From NCBI GenBank assembly GCA_964651515.1, contig CAZYYB010000001.1, positions 40,548-104,547 on the forward strand: a stretch of DNA of 64,000 bases. The letters run 5' to 3'. The notes beneath the pieces were generated by a model. It saw nothing but the letters and a program-made list of their open reading frames with translations. It was not told the DNA's origin and did not search any database. A program made the translations under genes and the position numbers. Below, one piece after another: positions 37,185 to 45,867 of this stretch (its first letter is position 1; the number at the start of each line of letters is the position of its first letter). The DNA is from BOG-1184 sp964651515 (lineage in GTDB: Bacteria > Fibrobacterota > Chitinivibrionia > Chitinivibrionales > Chitinispirillaceae).

Positions 37185-38302
37185 CGTTCCATCTGTTCCC
37201 TGAGCATCGTTTGGTAGTTCCGGCCCATACCCCCGATTTTTGCAAGCAACCGTGCCGCGAACCGTTCCATGTCGTCGTAAAGCCGCGCCCTGGCATCGAG
37301 CCAGAGCTGCCGCAGCGAGGTTGCATTGAGGATTTCGCTTGTCGAGACCTCGAAATGAATCCCGGCAGTGCCGGTAATTCGCTTGAAAGCATCCTGGATC
37401 GTCTGAAGCATCTCATTGAAGATCGAAGAATCGTCCCGCTCCCGCAGTTGCCGAAGGTGTGCATCGAGAAGCCGGGCAAAAAAGAGACCGTTGAAAATAT
37501 AGTGACGGTGTCCCCTCCCGACCCGATCGTCGTAGTAATATTCGCCGATGACCCGCCCGGCCGTTGTTTTGACGACCGACCGCGGAAACGGCGGTTTCTC
37601 TTCGGTTACGATGACCCGCGATACCGGCTCCTGCCCGGCATCGTCCCCGGCAAAGGGCGCTCCGGCGGTATCCTGTACGGATTCGGGAGCAAGCCCCCCG
37701 CCGGGGGGCGCCTCTCCGGGCGCGCCTCCTTCTCCAGCTGCCGCCGCCTGGGGCGGGGCGCTCTCCGGCGGCGGCAGGATGATCTCATAAAGGCCGTTGA
37801 CTATCTCGCCTGTATTGGCCCCGAGTTCCTTGCCGAGCTGTATTTCGATGAGGCTCAGCTCCTGTTCCTTGACCGTAAGCTTTTCGAGCGTCGTGTTGAG
37901 CGAGGCGATCTCGCGTTTGCAATCGCCGATCTGCTGCTTGATCGAGGCGATCTCCTCGTCGCGTTTCCTTTTTTCTTCGAGCAGGCCGCGCGAATCGCGT
38001 CCGATTTTTTTGAGATGCTCCTCCTTGGCGCGCAGCACGTTGATCTTCTCCTGATAGAAGCGGATCATGAGGTCGACGGTGCCGTTATCCCCGTCGCCGA
38101 GGACTTTTTTAAGCTCCCAGAGGTGGGTGAGCGCCAGCTTTGCATTCTCCTTTTCGCCGTTCAGGAGCTTTTCGGCAATGTCGCCCATGGTCGCCGACGC
38201 CTTGACAGAGCGCGCATCGAGGATGATCGAATAGAAACGGTTCGGGTCGACCGAGGCGTTGACCAGGCCGGGGGGAATTACGGGGTTACTCGTACCGGTC
38301 AT
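37166..38302 (-). CDS. uncharacterised coiled-coil protein
   Basis: A 378-residue cytoplasmic-looking protein of no family I recognise. Residues about 20-80 are helical. Residues 85-165 form a strong coiled coil (KINVLRAKEEHLKKIGRD ... EEIASIKQQIGDCKREIASL). A Pro/Ala/Gly-rich linker (about 175-225) separates this from a C-terminal domain (about 235-375) that ends in a helical bundle with YDDMERFAARLLAKIGG. No signal peptide or enzyme motif is present. It is second-last in a minus-strand run, overlapping the transglutaminase gene and 112 bp after the TPR gene, so a shared envelope-related role is possible. Confidence 0.6.
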   Translation of the reverse strand: MTGTSNPVIPPGLVNASVDPNRFYSIILDARSVKASATMGDIAEKLLNGEKENAKLALTHLWELKKVLGDGDNGTVDLMIRFYQEKINVLRAKEEHLKKIGRDSRGLLEEKRKRDEEIASIKQQIGDCKREIASLNTTLEKLTVKEQELSLIEIQLGKELGANTGEIVNGLYEIILPPPESAPPQAAAAGEGGAPGEAPPGGGLAPESVQDTAGAPFAGDDAGQEPVSRVIVTEEKPPFPRSVVKTTAGRVIGEYYYDDRVGRGHRHYIFNGLFFARLLDAHLRQLRERDDSSIFNEMLQTIQDAFKRITGTAGIHFEVSTSEILNATSLRQLWLDARARLYDDMERFAARLLAKIGGMGRNYQTMLREQMERCLKNS

Positions 38303-38414
38303 AAGGACCCTTCTCCAGAAACGGTGTCGCGGACCTTCCCGGAACGCTCGTGTGCGTGCCGGGGTTCCTTCCAGATAAATAGTTTCCCGAGATGCAGCCG
38401 ATCAAGCCTCCCCC

Positions 38415-39467
38415 TCAGGCGCAGGGCGCTTCAAGGGCTTCGTTTTCAACGCGGTGCCGCATGGCGGCAAGCCGGACGGCGTCAAGTTCATCGCTTTTCA
38501 GGGCATATTTCCCGGCCGCATCGAGGATTTGCAGCGATTCGCGGGGCCGCCCCTGGTCGAGGAGGTGTCGGGCGAAGCGGGCGGTCGTCGGCGCGCTTAA
38601 ATTCGGCAGGATGGCGAACAGGCAGCGCAGGCAGGAGGGCATGTCCCCCTTCATGAGGGAGATCGCCGCAAGTCCGAGCCAGGCACTGCCGTTCCTCGGG
38701 TCGAGCCTGATTGCCTTCAGGAAGCACTCCTTCGCCTCTCCCGCGGCATCGCGCGAAAGCCAGGCGCGGGCCAGGTTGACGTAGGCGCCGGCATCGGTCC
38801 TGCCGAACCCGGCCGCCTTTTCAAAGCAGTCGAAGGCCTTCCCGTTCTCTTCCAGGTATTCGAAGGCTATCCCGAGGTTCTTGAGCGCCGAGGGGAATTC
38901 GGGCCGGTATCGGAGCGCCCGCTCGTAGGCGCTCCGCGCCTCCGGGTACTCCTTCCGGGAAAGATGGGTGTTTCCCAGGTTGAACCAGGCATCGGCACAG
39001 TCGGGGGACGCGGATGCAGCGCGTTTGAAGAGCCTTTGGGCCTCATCGAAGTCCCCTCTTTCGGCGCAACAGTTTCCGAGGTTGAGGAGGGCGCCGGCAT
39101 TGTCGGGTTCGATCGCGAGTATCCGTTCGAAGGCGGCGGCCGCCTCATCGGGTTTTCCCATCTTTACATAGGCCATGCCGGCATTGTTCCAGCCTTCGGT
39201 CCGCTCCGGCTTCAAGGCGGTCAGTTTGAGGAATGCCTCGAGCGCCTCGGCAAAGGCGGCCCGCCGGAAGCAGGCATTGCCGCAGGAGAGCAGGAGGAAG
39301 TACTCCTCCCCGTTCAGGGCGAGCGCATCCCGGTAGAGCTCCGAGGCTTCGTTGAACCAGCCGAGGTCGGTATAGTGCTCGGCGAGCCGCGCGGCGGCCC
39401 GGGGATCGGAGGGGTCGGCGGCATAGGCTGCGCGGAGATCTTCGAGAAGTTTGTCGGGATTTTCCAT
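38415..39467 (-). CDS. TPR-repeat protein
   Basis: A 350-residue protein consisting of about nine tetratricopeptide repeats: clear 34-residue units such as AAARLAEHYTDLGWFNEASELY, AEGWNNAGMAYVKMGKPDEAAAAF-type units, and ALLNLGNCCAERGDFDEAQRLF. No signal peptide or membrane segment, so a cytosolic scaffold. It is located 185 bp downstream of murA on the same strand and upstream of the coiled-coil gene. The partner is unknown. Confidence 0.82.
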   Translation of the reverse strand: MENPDKLLEDLRAAYAADPSDPRAAARLAEHYTDLGWFNEASELYRDALALNGEEYFLLLSCGNACFRRAAFAEALEAFLKLTALKPERTEGWNNAGMAYVKMGKPDEAAAAFERILAIEPDNAGALLNLGNCCAERGDFDEAQRLFKRAASASPDCADAWFNLGNTHLSRKEYPEARSAYERALRYRPEFPSALKNLGIAFEYLEENGKAFDCFEKAAGFGRTDAGAYVNLARAWLSRDAAGEAKECFLKAIRLDPRNGSAWLGLAAISLMKGDMPSCLRCLFAILPNLSAPTTARFARHLLDQGRPRESLQILDAAGKYALKSDELDAVRLAAMRHRVENEALEAPCA

Positions 39468-39652
39468 GATCGAAGAGCGAAATCGATGGCATTATGGGGG
39501 AAAGAGCGGCGATTCTGCGCGCTCAATTCCATGATAACGGCACTCGCAACCGTAATAATTATACGGTAGAAACGCCGATTTTGCGAATGAGGAGAGGAAA
39601 ATTAAATGAGGGTGATCCGGTTTCTTAAGGAGTATGCCGCGCCGCCTGCAGG

Positions 39653-41002
39653 CTACTCCTCGCGCGGCTCTCCCCGCCGGTCGTTCGTCCGCCGTATCGA
39701 CGCCCCGAGCGCGGCCAGGCGGGTGTCGATCTCCTGGTACCCGCGGTCGATCTGCTCGATGTTGTAAATGACGCTCGTTCCCTCGGCCGAGAGCGCGGCG
39801 ATGAGGAGGGCCATGCCTGCCCGGATATCGGGCGAGGTGATCGTGGCGCCATAGAGCGGCGAGGGTCCGGCAATGACGGCGCGGTGGGGGTCGCAGAGTA
39901 CGATCGATGCACCCATGGAGATGAGCTTATCGACGAAGAAGAGCCGGGATTCGAACATTTTTTCGTGAATGAGGCAGGTGCCCTCTGATTGCGTGGCCAC
40001 GACCAGCAGGATGGAGAGCAAATCGGTGGGAAATCCGGGCCAGGGACTGTCTTCGATGCGGGGGATCTGCCCGCCGATATCCTTGCGGATCTTGAGTTTC
40101 TGCCTGCCGGGCACGACTATGGCGCCATCGCTGCCATCGGCCCTGATGGTGACGCCGAAGCGGCCGAATTGATAGCGGATCATGCGGAGGTGACCCGGTT
40201 CCACCCCCTCTATGGTCAACTCCGACCCGGTCGCGGCGGCAAGTCCGATGAATGACCCGGCTTCGATGTAATCGCCGCCGATGCAATGATCGGCCGCGGT
40301 ACATCGGTCGACGCCGTGAACGATGAGGAGGTTGGAGCCGATCCCTTCGATGGCGACGCCGCATTTTTCCAGGAAGCGGCAGAGCCCCTGCACATGCGGC
40401 TCCGAGGCGGCATTGGCGATGGTGGTGGTGCCGCGGGCGCCGGCGGCTGCAATGAGAGCATTCTCCGTTGCGGTGACCGAGGCCTCGTCGAGGTGAATAT
40501 CCCGGCCCTGCATCCCGCGTTCCGGGGCGGTGAGAAGAAAGCTGGTTTGCTGCTTCGTATCGCCCGATTGCGGGGAGCGCTCGATTTTAAGCCGCGCGCC
40601 CAGCTCCTTGAATACGGCGAAATGCGTGTCGAGCCTTCGCCGGCCGATGGAATCGCCGCCCGGCTGGCGGATTTCGGCGTGACCCTTGCGGACAAGAAGA
40701 GCGGAGGCGAAGAGAATCGATGCGCGAATGCTGCTCGACTCTCTGAGGGGAAGCTCCGTCGCGACGATCTCCGCGGCGTCGATGGTCACCCGCCCTCCGC
40801 TGAGCGGGGAAACCTTTGCGCCCAGACAGGTCGCGATGGCGAGCATGGCCCGCACGTCGCCGATATCGGGAACATTGGAAAAAGTCACCGGGGTCCGGCA
40901 CAGGAGGGAGGCTGCGATGAGCGGCAGTGCCTCATTCTTATTGCCGGTAACCCGGATGGTTCCCTGAAGCGTGCATTTTCCTTCGACGATGAATCCGCTC
41001 AT
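39653..41002 (-). CDS. murA: UDP-GlcNAc enolpyruvyl transferase MurA, Cys-to-Asp form
   Basis: A 449-residue EPSP-synthase-fold enzyme that transfers enolpyruvate from PEP to UDP-GlcNAc, the first committed step of peptidoglycan synthesis. TGNKNEALP (19-27) has the substrate-binding Lys22/Asn23. The active-site loop reads QPGGDSIGRRRLD (113-125): the catalytic Cys of PGGCxIGxRP (Cys115 in E. coli) is Asp117 here. C115D enzymes are active and naturally fosfomycin-resistant, as in Mycobacterium and Chlamydia. The start is the ATG giving MSGFIVEGKCTLQG; reading farther upstream adds an unrelated basic stretch. First gene of the minus-strand run to 35.7 kb. Confidence 0.93.
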   Translation of the reverse strand: MSGFIVEGKCTLQGTIRVTGNKNEALPLIAASLLCRTPVTFSNVPDIGDVRAMLAIATCLGAKVSPLSGGRVTIDAAEIVATELPLRESSSIRASILFASALLVRKGHAEIRQPGGDSIGRRRLDTHFAVFKELGARLKIERSPQSGDTKQQTSFLLTAPERGMQGRDIHLDEASVTATENALIAAAGARGTTTIANAASEPHVQGLCRFLEKCGVAIEGIGSNLLIVHGVDRCTAADHCIGGDYIEAGSFIGLAAATGSELTIEGVEPGHLRMIRYQFGRFGVTIRADGSDGAIVVPGRQKLKIRKDIGGQIPRIEDSPWPGFPTDLLSILLVVATQSEGTCLIHEKMFESRLFFVDKLISMGASIVLCDPHRAVIAGPSPLYGATITSPDIRAGMALLIAALSAEGTSVIYNIEQIDRGYQEIDTRLAALGASIRRTNDRRGEPREE

Positions 41003-41464
41003 GGGGTCGGCCTCTCTATCACGGTAACAAGGTACGTTCGGCGCAAAGGGTGAAAATAAAACAGAAACCATCCGAAAAACAGGCCTGCCGCCCGGGCGCA
41101 TAAAATGCCGAAAAAATAGCGGCATTTTTGAAAATTTAATTGTATTTTTATAAAAGCCGGGGGAGCGAGAGAATCTTCCTCCGGAGTCCTTTGAAATTCT
41201 GCTCTGCTTGTGGTCCTGTAATTTCTTGACTAACACTATCAAGTAGGGAGTTCCGCTTTGAGCGGCGCGAGCATGCCGTCCTATTTCGATAGTCGACGGA
41301 CTTCAAACCGTTCAAGGGAATGCCCACCCTTTCTAAAAAGAGGGATCAAGAAACTACAACTGCAGGCAGGGCATTTTTTATCGAAAGTCTTCGTTGTGCC
41401 CCTTCCGCGGGGCCTGGCGGATCGGCCGCGGACGCCCTCCGCATCAAAGTATTTTCCCCACAAT
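41003..41464. other. 462-bp divergent gap between murA and rlmH
   Basis: It contains the stem-loop at 41102-41128 near murA, an AT-rich stretch (41128-41155) suited to promoters, a GTAGGGAGTTCCGCTTTGAG string at 41243-41262 that may be a degenerate copy of the dispersed repeat, and small hairpins (CCGCT-TTG-AGCGG; CCCTTT...AGAGGG). No supported gene or complete tRNA. Confidence 0.45.
41102..41128. terminator. AT-flanked hairpin upstream of murA
   Basis: AAAATGCCG (41102-41110) and CGGCATTTT (41120-41128) form a perfect 9-bp stem with a 9-base loop. A/T-rich flanks make it terminator-like on either strand. Its position about 100 bp before murA is odd for a terminator; it could be a leader attenuator. 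Confidence 0.4.
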
Positions 41465-41899
41465 ATGGAAATAACCGTTCTCGCCGTCGGTAAAATCAAA
41501 GATCCTTCCTATCAATGCAAAATCGAGGAGTACGCCGGAAGGATACGGCACGACATAAAACTCGAACTCGCGGAGATCAGGGACAGCGGGCCCAAGGGCG
41601 AGAGTGCGAAGTTCCTGGACCATAAAAAGCGCGCGGATGCCCACGTTATCGCGCTCGACGAGCGGGGAAGGCAGTTTTCATCGATCGGCTTTGCGAACCA
41701 CCTTGCCGAAATTCCCCGGCGAATCGTTTTTCTCGTCGGCGGGCCCGCGGGGCTCGACCAAAGCGTGAAGGATGCGGCCCATGAGATCATCGCCCTCTCC
41801 GGCCTCACTTTTACCCATGAGATTGCCCGGCTGCTCCTGCTCGAGCAGATCTACCGGGCGGTATCCATCCTCAAAAACCGGCAGTACCATAAGGAATAG
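41465..41899 (+). CDS. rlmH: 23S rRNA pseudouridine-1915 N3-methyltransferase RlmH
   Basis: A 144-residue SPOUT methyltransferase that modifies Psi1915 in helix 69 of 23S rRNA with SAM. MEITVLAVGKIKDP opens the protein. The trefoil-knot SAM site is FLVGGPAGLD plus the C-terminal LSGLTFTHEIARLLLLEQIYRA, ending in the canonical NRQYHKE. Length is the family norm. An in-frame extension upstream to 41258 has no similarity and is rejected. It lies 6 bp before recG. Confidence 0.96.
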   Translation: MEITVLAVGKIKDPSYQCKIEEYAGRIRHDIKLELAEIRDSGPKGESAKFLDHKKRADAHVIALDERGRQFSSIGFANHLAEIPRRIVFLVGGPAGLDQSVKDAAHEIIALSGLTFTHEIARLLLLEQIYRAVSILKNRQYHKE

Positions 41900-41905
41900 G
41901 GTACA

Positions 41906-43924
41906 ATGACCAGGTCGCCGGCACCCCGGACCGTGGAGCTCGACTTCCTCTCCCCGGTCTCCTCTGTCAAGGGGTTCGGGCCCCGGCGGGCGGCGGGGCT
42001 TGCCGAATCGGGTATCGAAAGCGTCGGGGAGCTGCTCTATCACTTCCCGCGCCGGTACCTCGACCGCTCCACCGTTATTCCGATCGGCCGGATCGAACAC
42101 CATCTCGATGCCAGTTGTACCGTCGTCGGCACCGTCGAAAGGATTCTGGTCGAACGATGGGGGAGGGGTCGTCTCCGTGCGCTGGTGAAGGACGACACCG
42201 GAGAGGTGGAACTGCTCTGGTTCGGCACCATGCCGGCCTACCGGACCATGCTGACGCCCGGCGTCCGCGTGATGGCCACCGGCAAGGTCGGGAAGTATCG
42301 GCATGTGCAGATGGTACACCCCATGATCGATCGCATCGACGATGCAGGGGCGGGACAGGGACCGGCATTCTTCCCTCTGTACTCCATAACGGAACCGATG
42401 CGGGAGGCGGGCATCGGCAACCGCACTCTCTTCAAGGCGATTCAGTGGACCCTCGATTCGGTGACGCGGTACCCCGAACTTCTTCCCGCGCCGATCGTTA
42501 CGAAGCGCGGGTTTCCCCCCCTGGAACGCTGCCTGCGGGAGATTCATCGGCCGGCCGATCCCGCGCTGCTCGATCGGTATACCGATCGATTGCGCTATGA
42601 GGAGCTTTTCAACCTTGCGCTCACCCTGCGCTTCAGCAAACGGAAGTTTGCGCTTCCGGGGCGGTCGATGACACCGGGCGATCTCCCGGTGCGCTTCAGG
42701 GCGGCGCTTCCCTTCCGGCTCACCGCAGGGCAGGAGGCGGCGATAGCGACGCTCTATGCCGATGCGGCGTCGCCGATGCGGATGCATCGGCTCCTGCAGG
42801 GCGATGTCGGGTGCGGGAAGACGCTGGTCGCCTTTTTCGGCTGTTTCGGGGCGCTCGCAGGCGGCTTTCAGGTAGCCTGGCTGGCGCCGACCGAAGTACT
42901 TGCCATTCAGACCCACGCACGCCTCGATAGCTGGCTCGGTCCTCTCGGTTTTCACGCGGAGCTCCTTCTGGGCAGCACCCCGGCGTGCGAGAAAAAGCGG
43001 ATTCTTGCCGAGCTCGCCGCGGGTGAACTGCGGTTTATCGTCGGCACGCATGCCCTGATTCAGCCTTCGGTAAAATGCAAGGCCCTGGGCATGATCGTCA
43101 TCGACGAGCAGCATAAGTTCGGCGCGGCGCAGCGGCTGGCGTTGCAGGAAAAGGACGGGGCGTCGGATTTCCTTCTCATGTCCGCAACGCCGATTCCCCA
43201 ATCCCTTGCCAAAACGCTCTACGGGGATCTCGACCTTGTCGAGATCAGGGAGGCGCCGGCGGGAAGGCATCCGGTAAGCACGCATATGGTTCCCGAAAAC
43301 CGGCGCAGAGAGATGGAGCGGTTTATCCGGTCCGAGATAGAAACAAAGCGGGCGGCGGCCTTCTACGTGGTTCCCCGTATCGGGGGGGATGACGATGATG
43401 AGTCGCCCGCGGATATTACGGCAACCTTCAAAGCCCTCACCGCGGGCACTTTCAAGGGAGTACCGGCTGCCTGTCTCCACGGCCGGATGGCCGGCAGGGA
43501 GAAGGAGCTGGCGATCCGGTCGTTTGCCGATGGGGTCGTGAGGCTTCTGGTGAGCACCACGGTCGTGGAGGTGGGCGTCGATGTTCCGCACGCCACCTGC
43601 ATGGTGATCGAGGGTGCGGAGCGGTTCGGCATGGCCCAACTGCACCAGCTTCGCGGGAGGGTCGGACGAAGCGGGGCAAAATCATACTGTTTTCTCCTCG
43701 CCTCCCCATCGGCGGATGCGGAGGCCCTCGAGAGAATTTCCTTCTTCTGCCGGCACCATGACGGTTTTGAAATAGCCGACCGGGACCTCTCCCAGCGCGG
43801 GCCGGGAGAGGTGGCGGGCCTTCGGCAAACCGGCTGGGATGAGCTCCGGATAGCCGACATCGTGCGGGACGCCGAGCTCTTCAGGACTATCCAGCGAGAA
43901 CTCGATGCAACGATCCCGAGGTGA
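41906..43924 (+). CDS. recG: ATP-dependent DNA helicase RecG
   Basis: A 672-residue branched-DNA helicase that regresses stalled forks and processes Holliday junctions. An N-terminal wedge/OB domain (about 60-150; VVGTVERILVERWGRGRLRALVKDDTG) is followed by the SF2 motor: Walker A LLQGDVGCGKT, motif II VIDEQHKFG (DEQH box), motif III LLMSATPIPQSLA, and the C-terminal motif VI and RecG 'wedge' hallmark QLHQLRGRVGR. It ends with the RecG-type GPGEVAGLRQTG. AAGGA precedes the ATG. A run of T follows the stop. Confidence 0.96.
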   Translation: MTRSPAPRTVELDFLSPVSSVKGFGPRRAAGLAESGIESVGELLYHFPRRYLDRSTVIPIGRIEHHLDASCTVVGTVERILVERWGRGRLRALVKDDTGEVELLWFGTMPAYRTMLTPGVRVMATGKVGKYRHVQMVHPMIDRIDDAGAGQGPAFFPLYSITEPMREAGIGNRTLFKAIQWTLDSVTRYPELLPAPIVTKRGFPPLERCLREIHRPADPALLDRYTDRLRYEELFNLALTLRFSKRKFALPGRSMTPGDLPVRFRAALPFRLTAGQEAAIATLYADAASPMRMHRLLQGDVGCGKTLVAFFGCFGALAGGFQVAWLAPTEVLAIQTHARLDSWLGPLGFHAELLLGSTPACEKKRILAELAAGELRFIVGTHALIQPSVKCKALGMIVIDEQHKFGAAQRLALQEKDGASDFLLMSATPIPQSLAKTLYGDLDLVEIREAPAGRHPVSTHMVPENRRREMERFIRSEIETKRAAAFYVVPRIGGDDDDESPADITATFKALTAGTFKGVPAACLHGRMAGREKELAIRSFADGVVRLLVSTTVVEVGVDVPHATCMVIEGAERFGMAQLHQLRGRVGRSGAKSYCFLLASPSADAEALERISFFCRHHDGFEIADRDLSQRGPGEVAGLRQTGWDELRIADIVRDAELFRTIQRELDATIPR

Positions 43925-44056
43925 TGGCCGACTTTTTTTTCCATGTCGCCCCTGCTATTAATTATATTATTGTACCCATAAGTGAAACTTCCATTTTCGG
44001 CTCCGGAGCGCTTGCTTCGGAGAATTTTCTATTTTAAAGGGCAGGCAGATCGGCGT

Positions 44057-45574
44057 ATGATTGCACTAGTCATCGTTATTTCACTTTATATAGTATGTTC
44101 GGCGGTCCTTCTGGCTTTCGGCGCGCAGTGCTATATCCTTACCATTCTGTTCCTTCGAAAACGCAAGGAGCGGGTGGCCTTTCAGCGCGAAACCATGCGG
44201 TTTTATTATGAAAATCCCCCCGAAAGCCGGTATCCCCTTGTCGTAACCCAGCTCCCCATGTACAACGAGCGCCAGGTGGCGAAGCGGGTCATCGTGGCGG
44301 CCGCCGCCATGGATTATCCCCGGTCGCGCCACGAGATCCAGGTGCTTGACGACAGCACCGATGAAACGATCGGGTACGTCGACGAAACGGTGGAAAGGCT
44401 TCGCGGGCTCGGGCACAATGTCTCGGTGATCCGCAGGACCGACCGCACCGGATTCAAGGCCGGCGCGCTGCAGAAGGGTCTGGAGTTTACCAAGGCTGAA
44501 TTCGTGGCTATTTTCGACGCCGACTTCGTGCCGCCGGTCGATTTTCTGCGCAAGGCAATGGCGTTTTTCGTCGACCGTCCGAAACTCGGCCTCGTTCAGG
44601 GGCGTTGGACGCACCTGAATAAAAACTCTTCGCTCATTACGCGGGGCCAGGCCATGGGCATCGACGGCCACTTCATGATCGAGCAGGCCGCCCGCAGCTG
44701 GAACGGGCTGTTCATGAATTTCAACGGGACTGCCGGGGTGTTCCGCCGAACGGCTATCGAGACAAGCGGCGGCTGGCAGCACGATACGCTTACCGAGGAT
44801 ATGGACCTCTCCTACCGGATGCAGCTTGCCGACTGGGAAACCGAGTACGTTCCGGACCTTACGGTACCCGCCGAAATCCCGGAAGACATCAATGCCTTTA
44901 AAAACCAGCAGTTCCGGTGGGCAAAGGGTTCCATCCAGACCGCCATCAAAATCATCCCCATGCTCCGGAAAAAGAAGATGTCGAAGTTTAAATTCATGCA
45001 GGCCGTGCTGCACCTGACCCACTACATGGTGCATCCGCTCATGCTGATCCTTGCCATGCTGACCATGCCGGTACTCTATTTTGTTAAGGTCAACCTGCCG
45101 ATTGCCTGGTTTGTCGGGATCATCGGCTGCATGATTCTCGCCACCAGCGGGCCGGCGACCATGTATATGGTCGCGCAGCATTTCATCGGCAACCGTATGC
45201 GGAAGCAGATTACCCTTATTCCCGCCATGATGCTGATCGGCACCGGCCTGGCCGTCAATAACGGCAAGGCGGTTATCGAGGCGCTGATGAGACGTGCGTC
45301 CCCGTTTTACCGGACGCCGAAAAAGGGTCAGCTGCGCGGAACCCAGGGGTATCGTCCCGTTAAGGACGTTACCTGCATTATCGAAATTTTCATCGGTTTA
45401 TACTGCCTTGCCAGCTTCCAGATCTTCCTGGGCTATACCAATTTCCTGGTAAGCCCGTTTCTCATGCTGTATGCATCCGGATTCCTCTTCGTGGGAATAA
45501 TCTCCATTGTCCATTTCCGTAAACCGGAATTGATCGATTTCAAACTCAAGGCCCAAGACCCGACCGAACGGTGA
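44057..45574 (+). CDS. membrane glycosyltransferase family 2 (processive, cellulose-synthase-like)
   Basis: About 505 residues. One N-terminal membrane helix, then a cytosolic GT2 domain with VVTQLPMYNE, the DDSTD nucleotide site, FDADFVP (DxD), the TEDMDLSYR acceptor Asp and the QQFRW (QxxRW) motif of processive synthases. Four to five C-terminal helices (MVHPLMLILAMLTMPVLYF onwards) form a pore. Such enzymes make linear beta-glycans such as glucomannan-like or cellulose-like chains. A GTG at 43982 would add 25 residues; neither start has a good ribosome site. It stands alone, with no BcsB or exporter alongside, so the product is unknown. Confidence 0.86.
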   Translation: MIALVIVISLYIVCSAVLLAFGAQCYILTILFLRKRKERVAFQRETMRFYYENPPESRYPLVVTQLPMYNERQVAKRVIVAAAAMDYPRSRHEIQVLDDSTDETIGYVDETVERLRGLGHNVSVIRRTDRTGFKAGALQKGLEFTKAEFVAIFDADFVPPVDFLRKAMAFFVDRPKLGLVQGRWTHLNKNSSLITRGQAMGIDGHFMIEQAARSWNGLFMNFNGTAGVFRRTAIETSGGWQHDTLTEDMDLSYRMQLADWETEYVPDLTVPAEIPEDINAFKNQQFRWAKGSIQTAIKIIPMLRKKKMSKFKFMQAVLHLTHYMVHPLMLILAMLTMPVLYFVKVNLPIAWFVGIIGCMILATSGPATMYMVAQHFIGNRMRKQITLIPAMMLIGTGLAVNNGKAVIEALMRRASPFYRTPKKGQLRGTQGYRPVKDVTCIIEIFIGLYCLASFQIFLGYTNFLVSPFLMLYASGFLFVGIISIVHFRKPELIDFKLKAQDPTER

Positions 45575-45640
45575 GCCGATCGGCACGACGTCCATTTCCT
45601 GAATCAATTCGGCGGCCGGCCATTTTTCGGGTCTCCGATG

Positions 45641-45698
45641 GGCAGCGGGAAGTGGAATGACATATTTTTTTAAAGATTATAAGACCCGCACCGCTGCC
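45641..45698. promoter_or_regulatory. stem-flanked promoter candidate and structured leader of metA
   Basis: GGCAGCGG (45641-45648) and CCGCTGCC (45691-45698) form a perfect 8-bp inverted repeat around an AT-rich core with ATGACA (45657-45662), 15 bases and TATAAG (45678-45683). The following leader of about 170 bases holds further stems (CGCGG-AATGTC-CCGCG; ACGGATC-GCCGCC-GATCCGT). It matches no SAM riboswitch class that I can recall. Confidence 0.4.
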
Positions 45699-45867
45699 GC
45701 GGAATGTCCCGCGCTTTCGAAGATGCTGCAGAAGGCTAAATTTCGGCCATGACCTCTGGGCACGGATCGCCGCCGATCCGTCATGCCACGAGCGTGCCGG
45801 GGAAACGGAGAGGCGATGTCGTTATCCCGGGGGATCGTGCGGAGAAGAGCATAAAGGGTGATCGATC

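Noticed and set aside
41285..41345. tRNA-Sec-like anticodon string (GGACTTCAAACCG) with a following variable-arm-like stem
   Set aside because: The anticodon loop would be 8 bases, there is no TTCGANNC T-loop, no acceptor pairing and no CCA; the other arms do not form.
41678..43645. 655-codon open frame on the minus strand
   Set aside because: Antisense to rlmH and recG, both with clear family motifs; the translated product has low-complexity Arg/Gly/Pro composition.
45575..45867. SAM-I, SAM-II or cobalamin riboswitch before metA
   Set aside because: Stems exist but none of the conserved cores of these classes is present; kept only as an unclassified structured leader.
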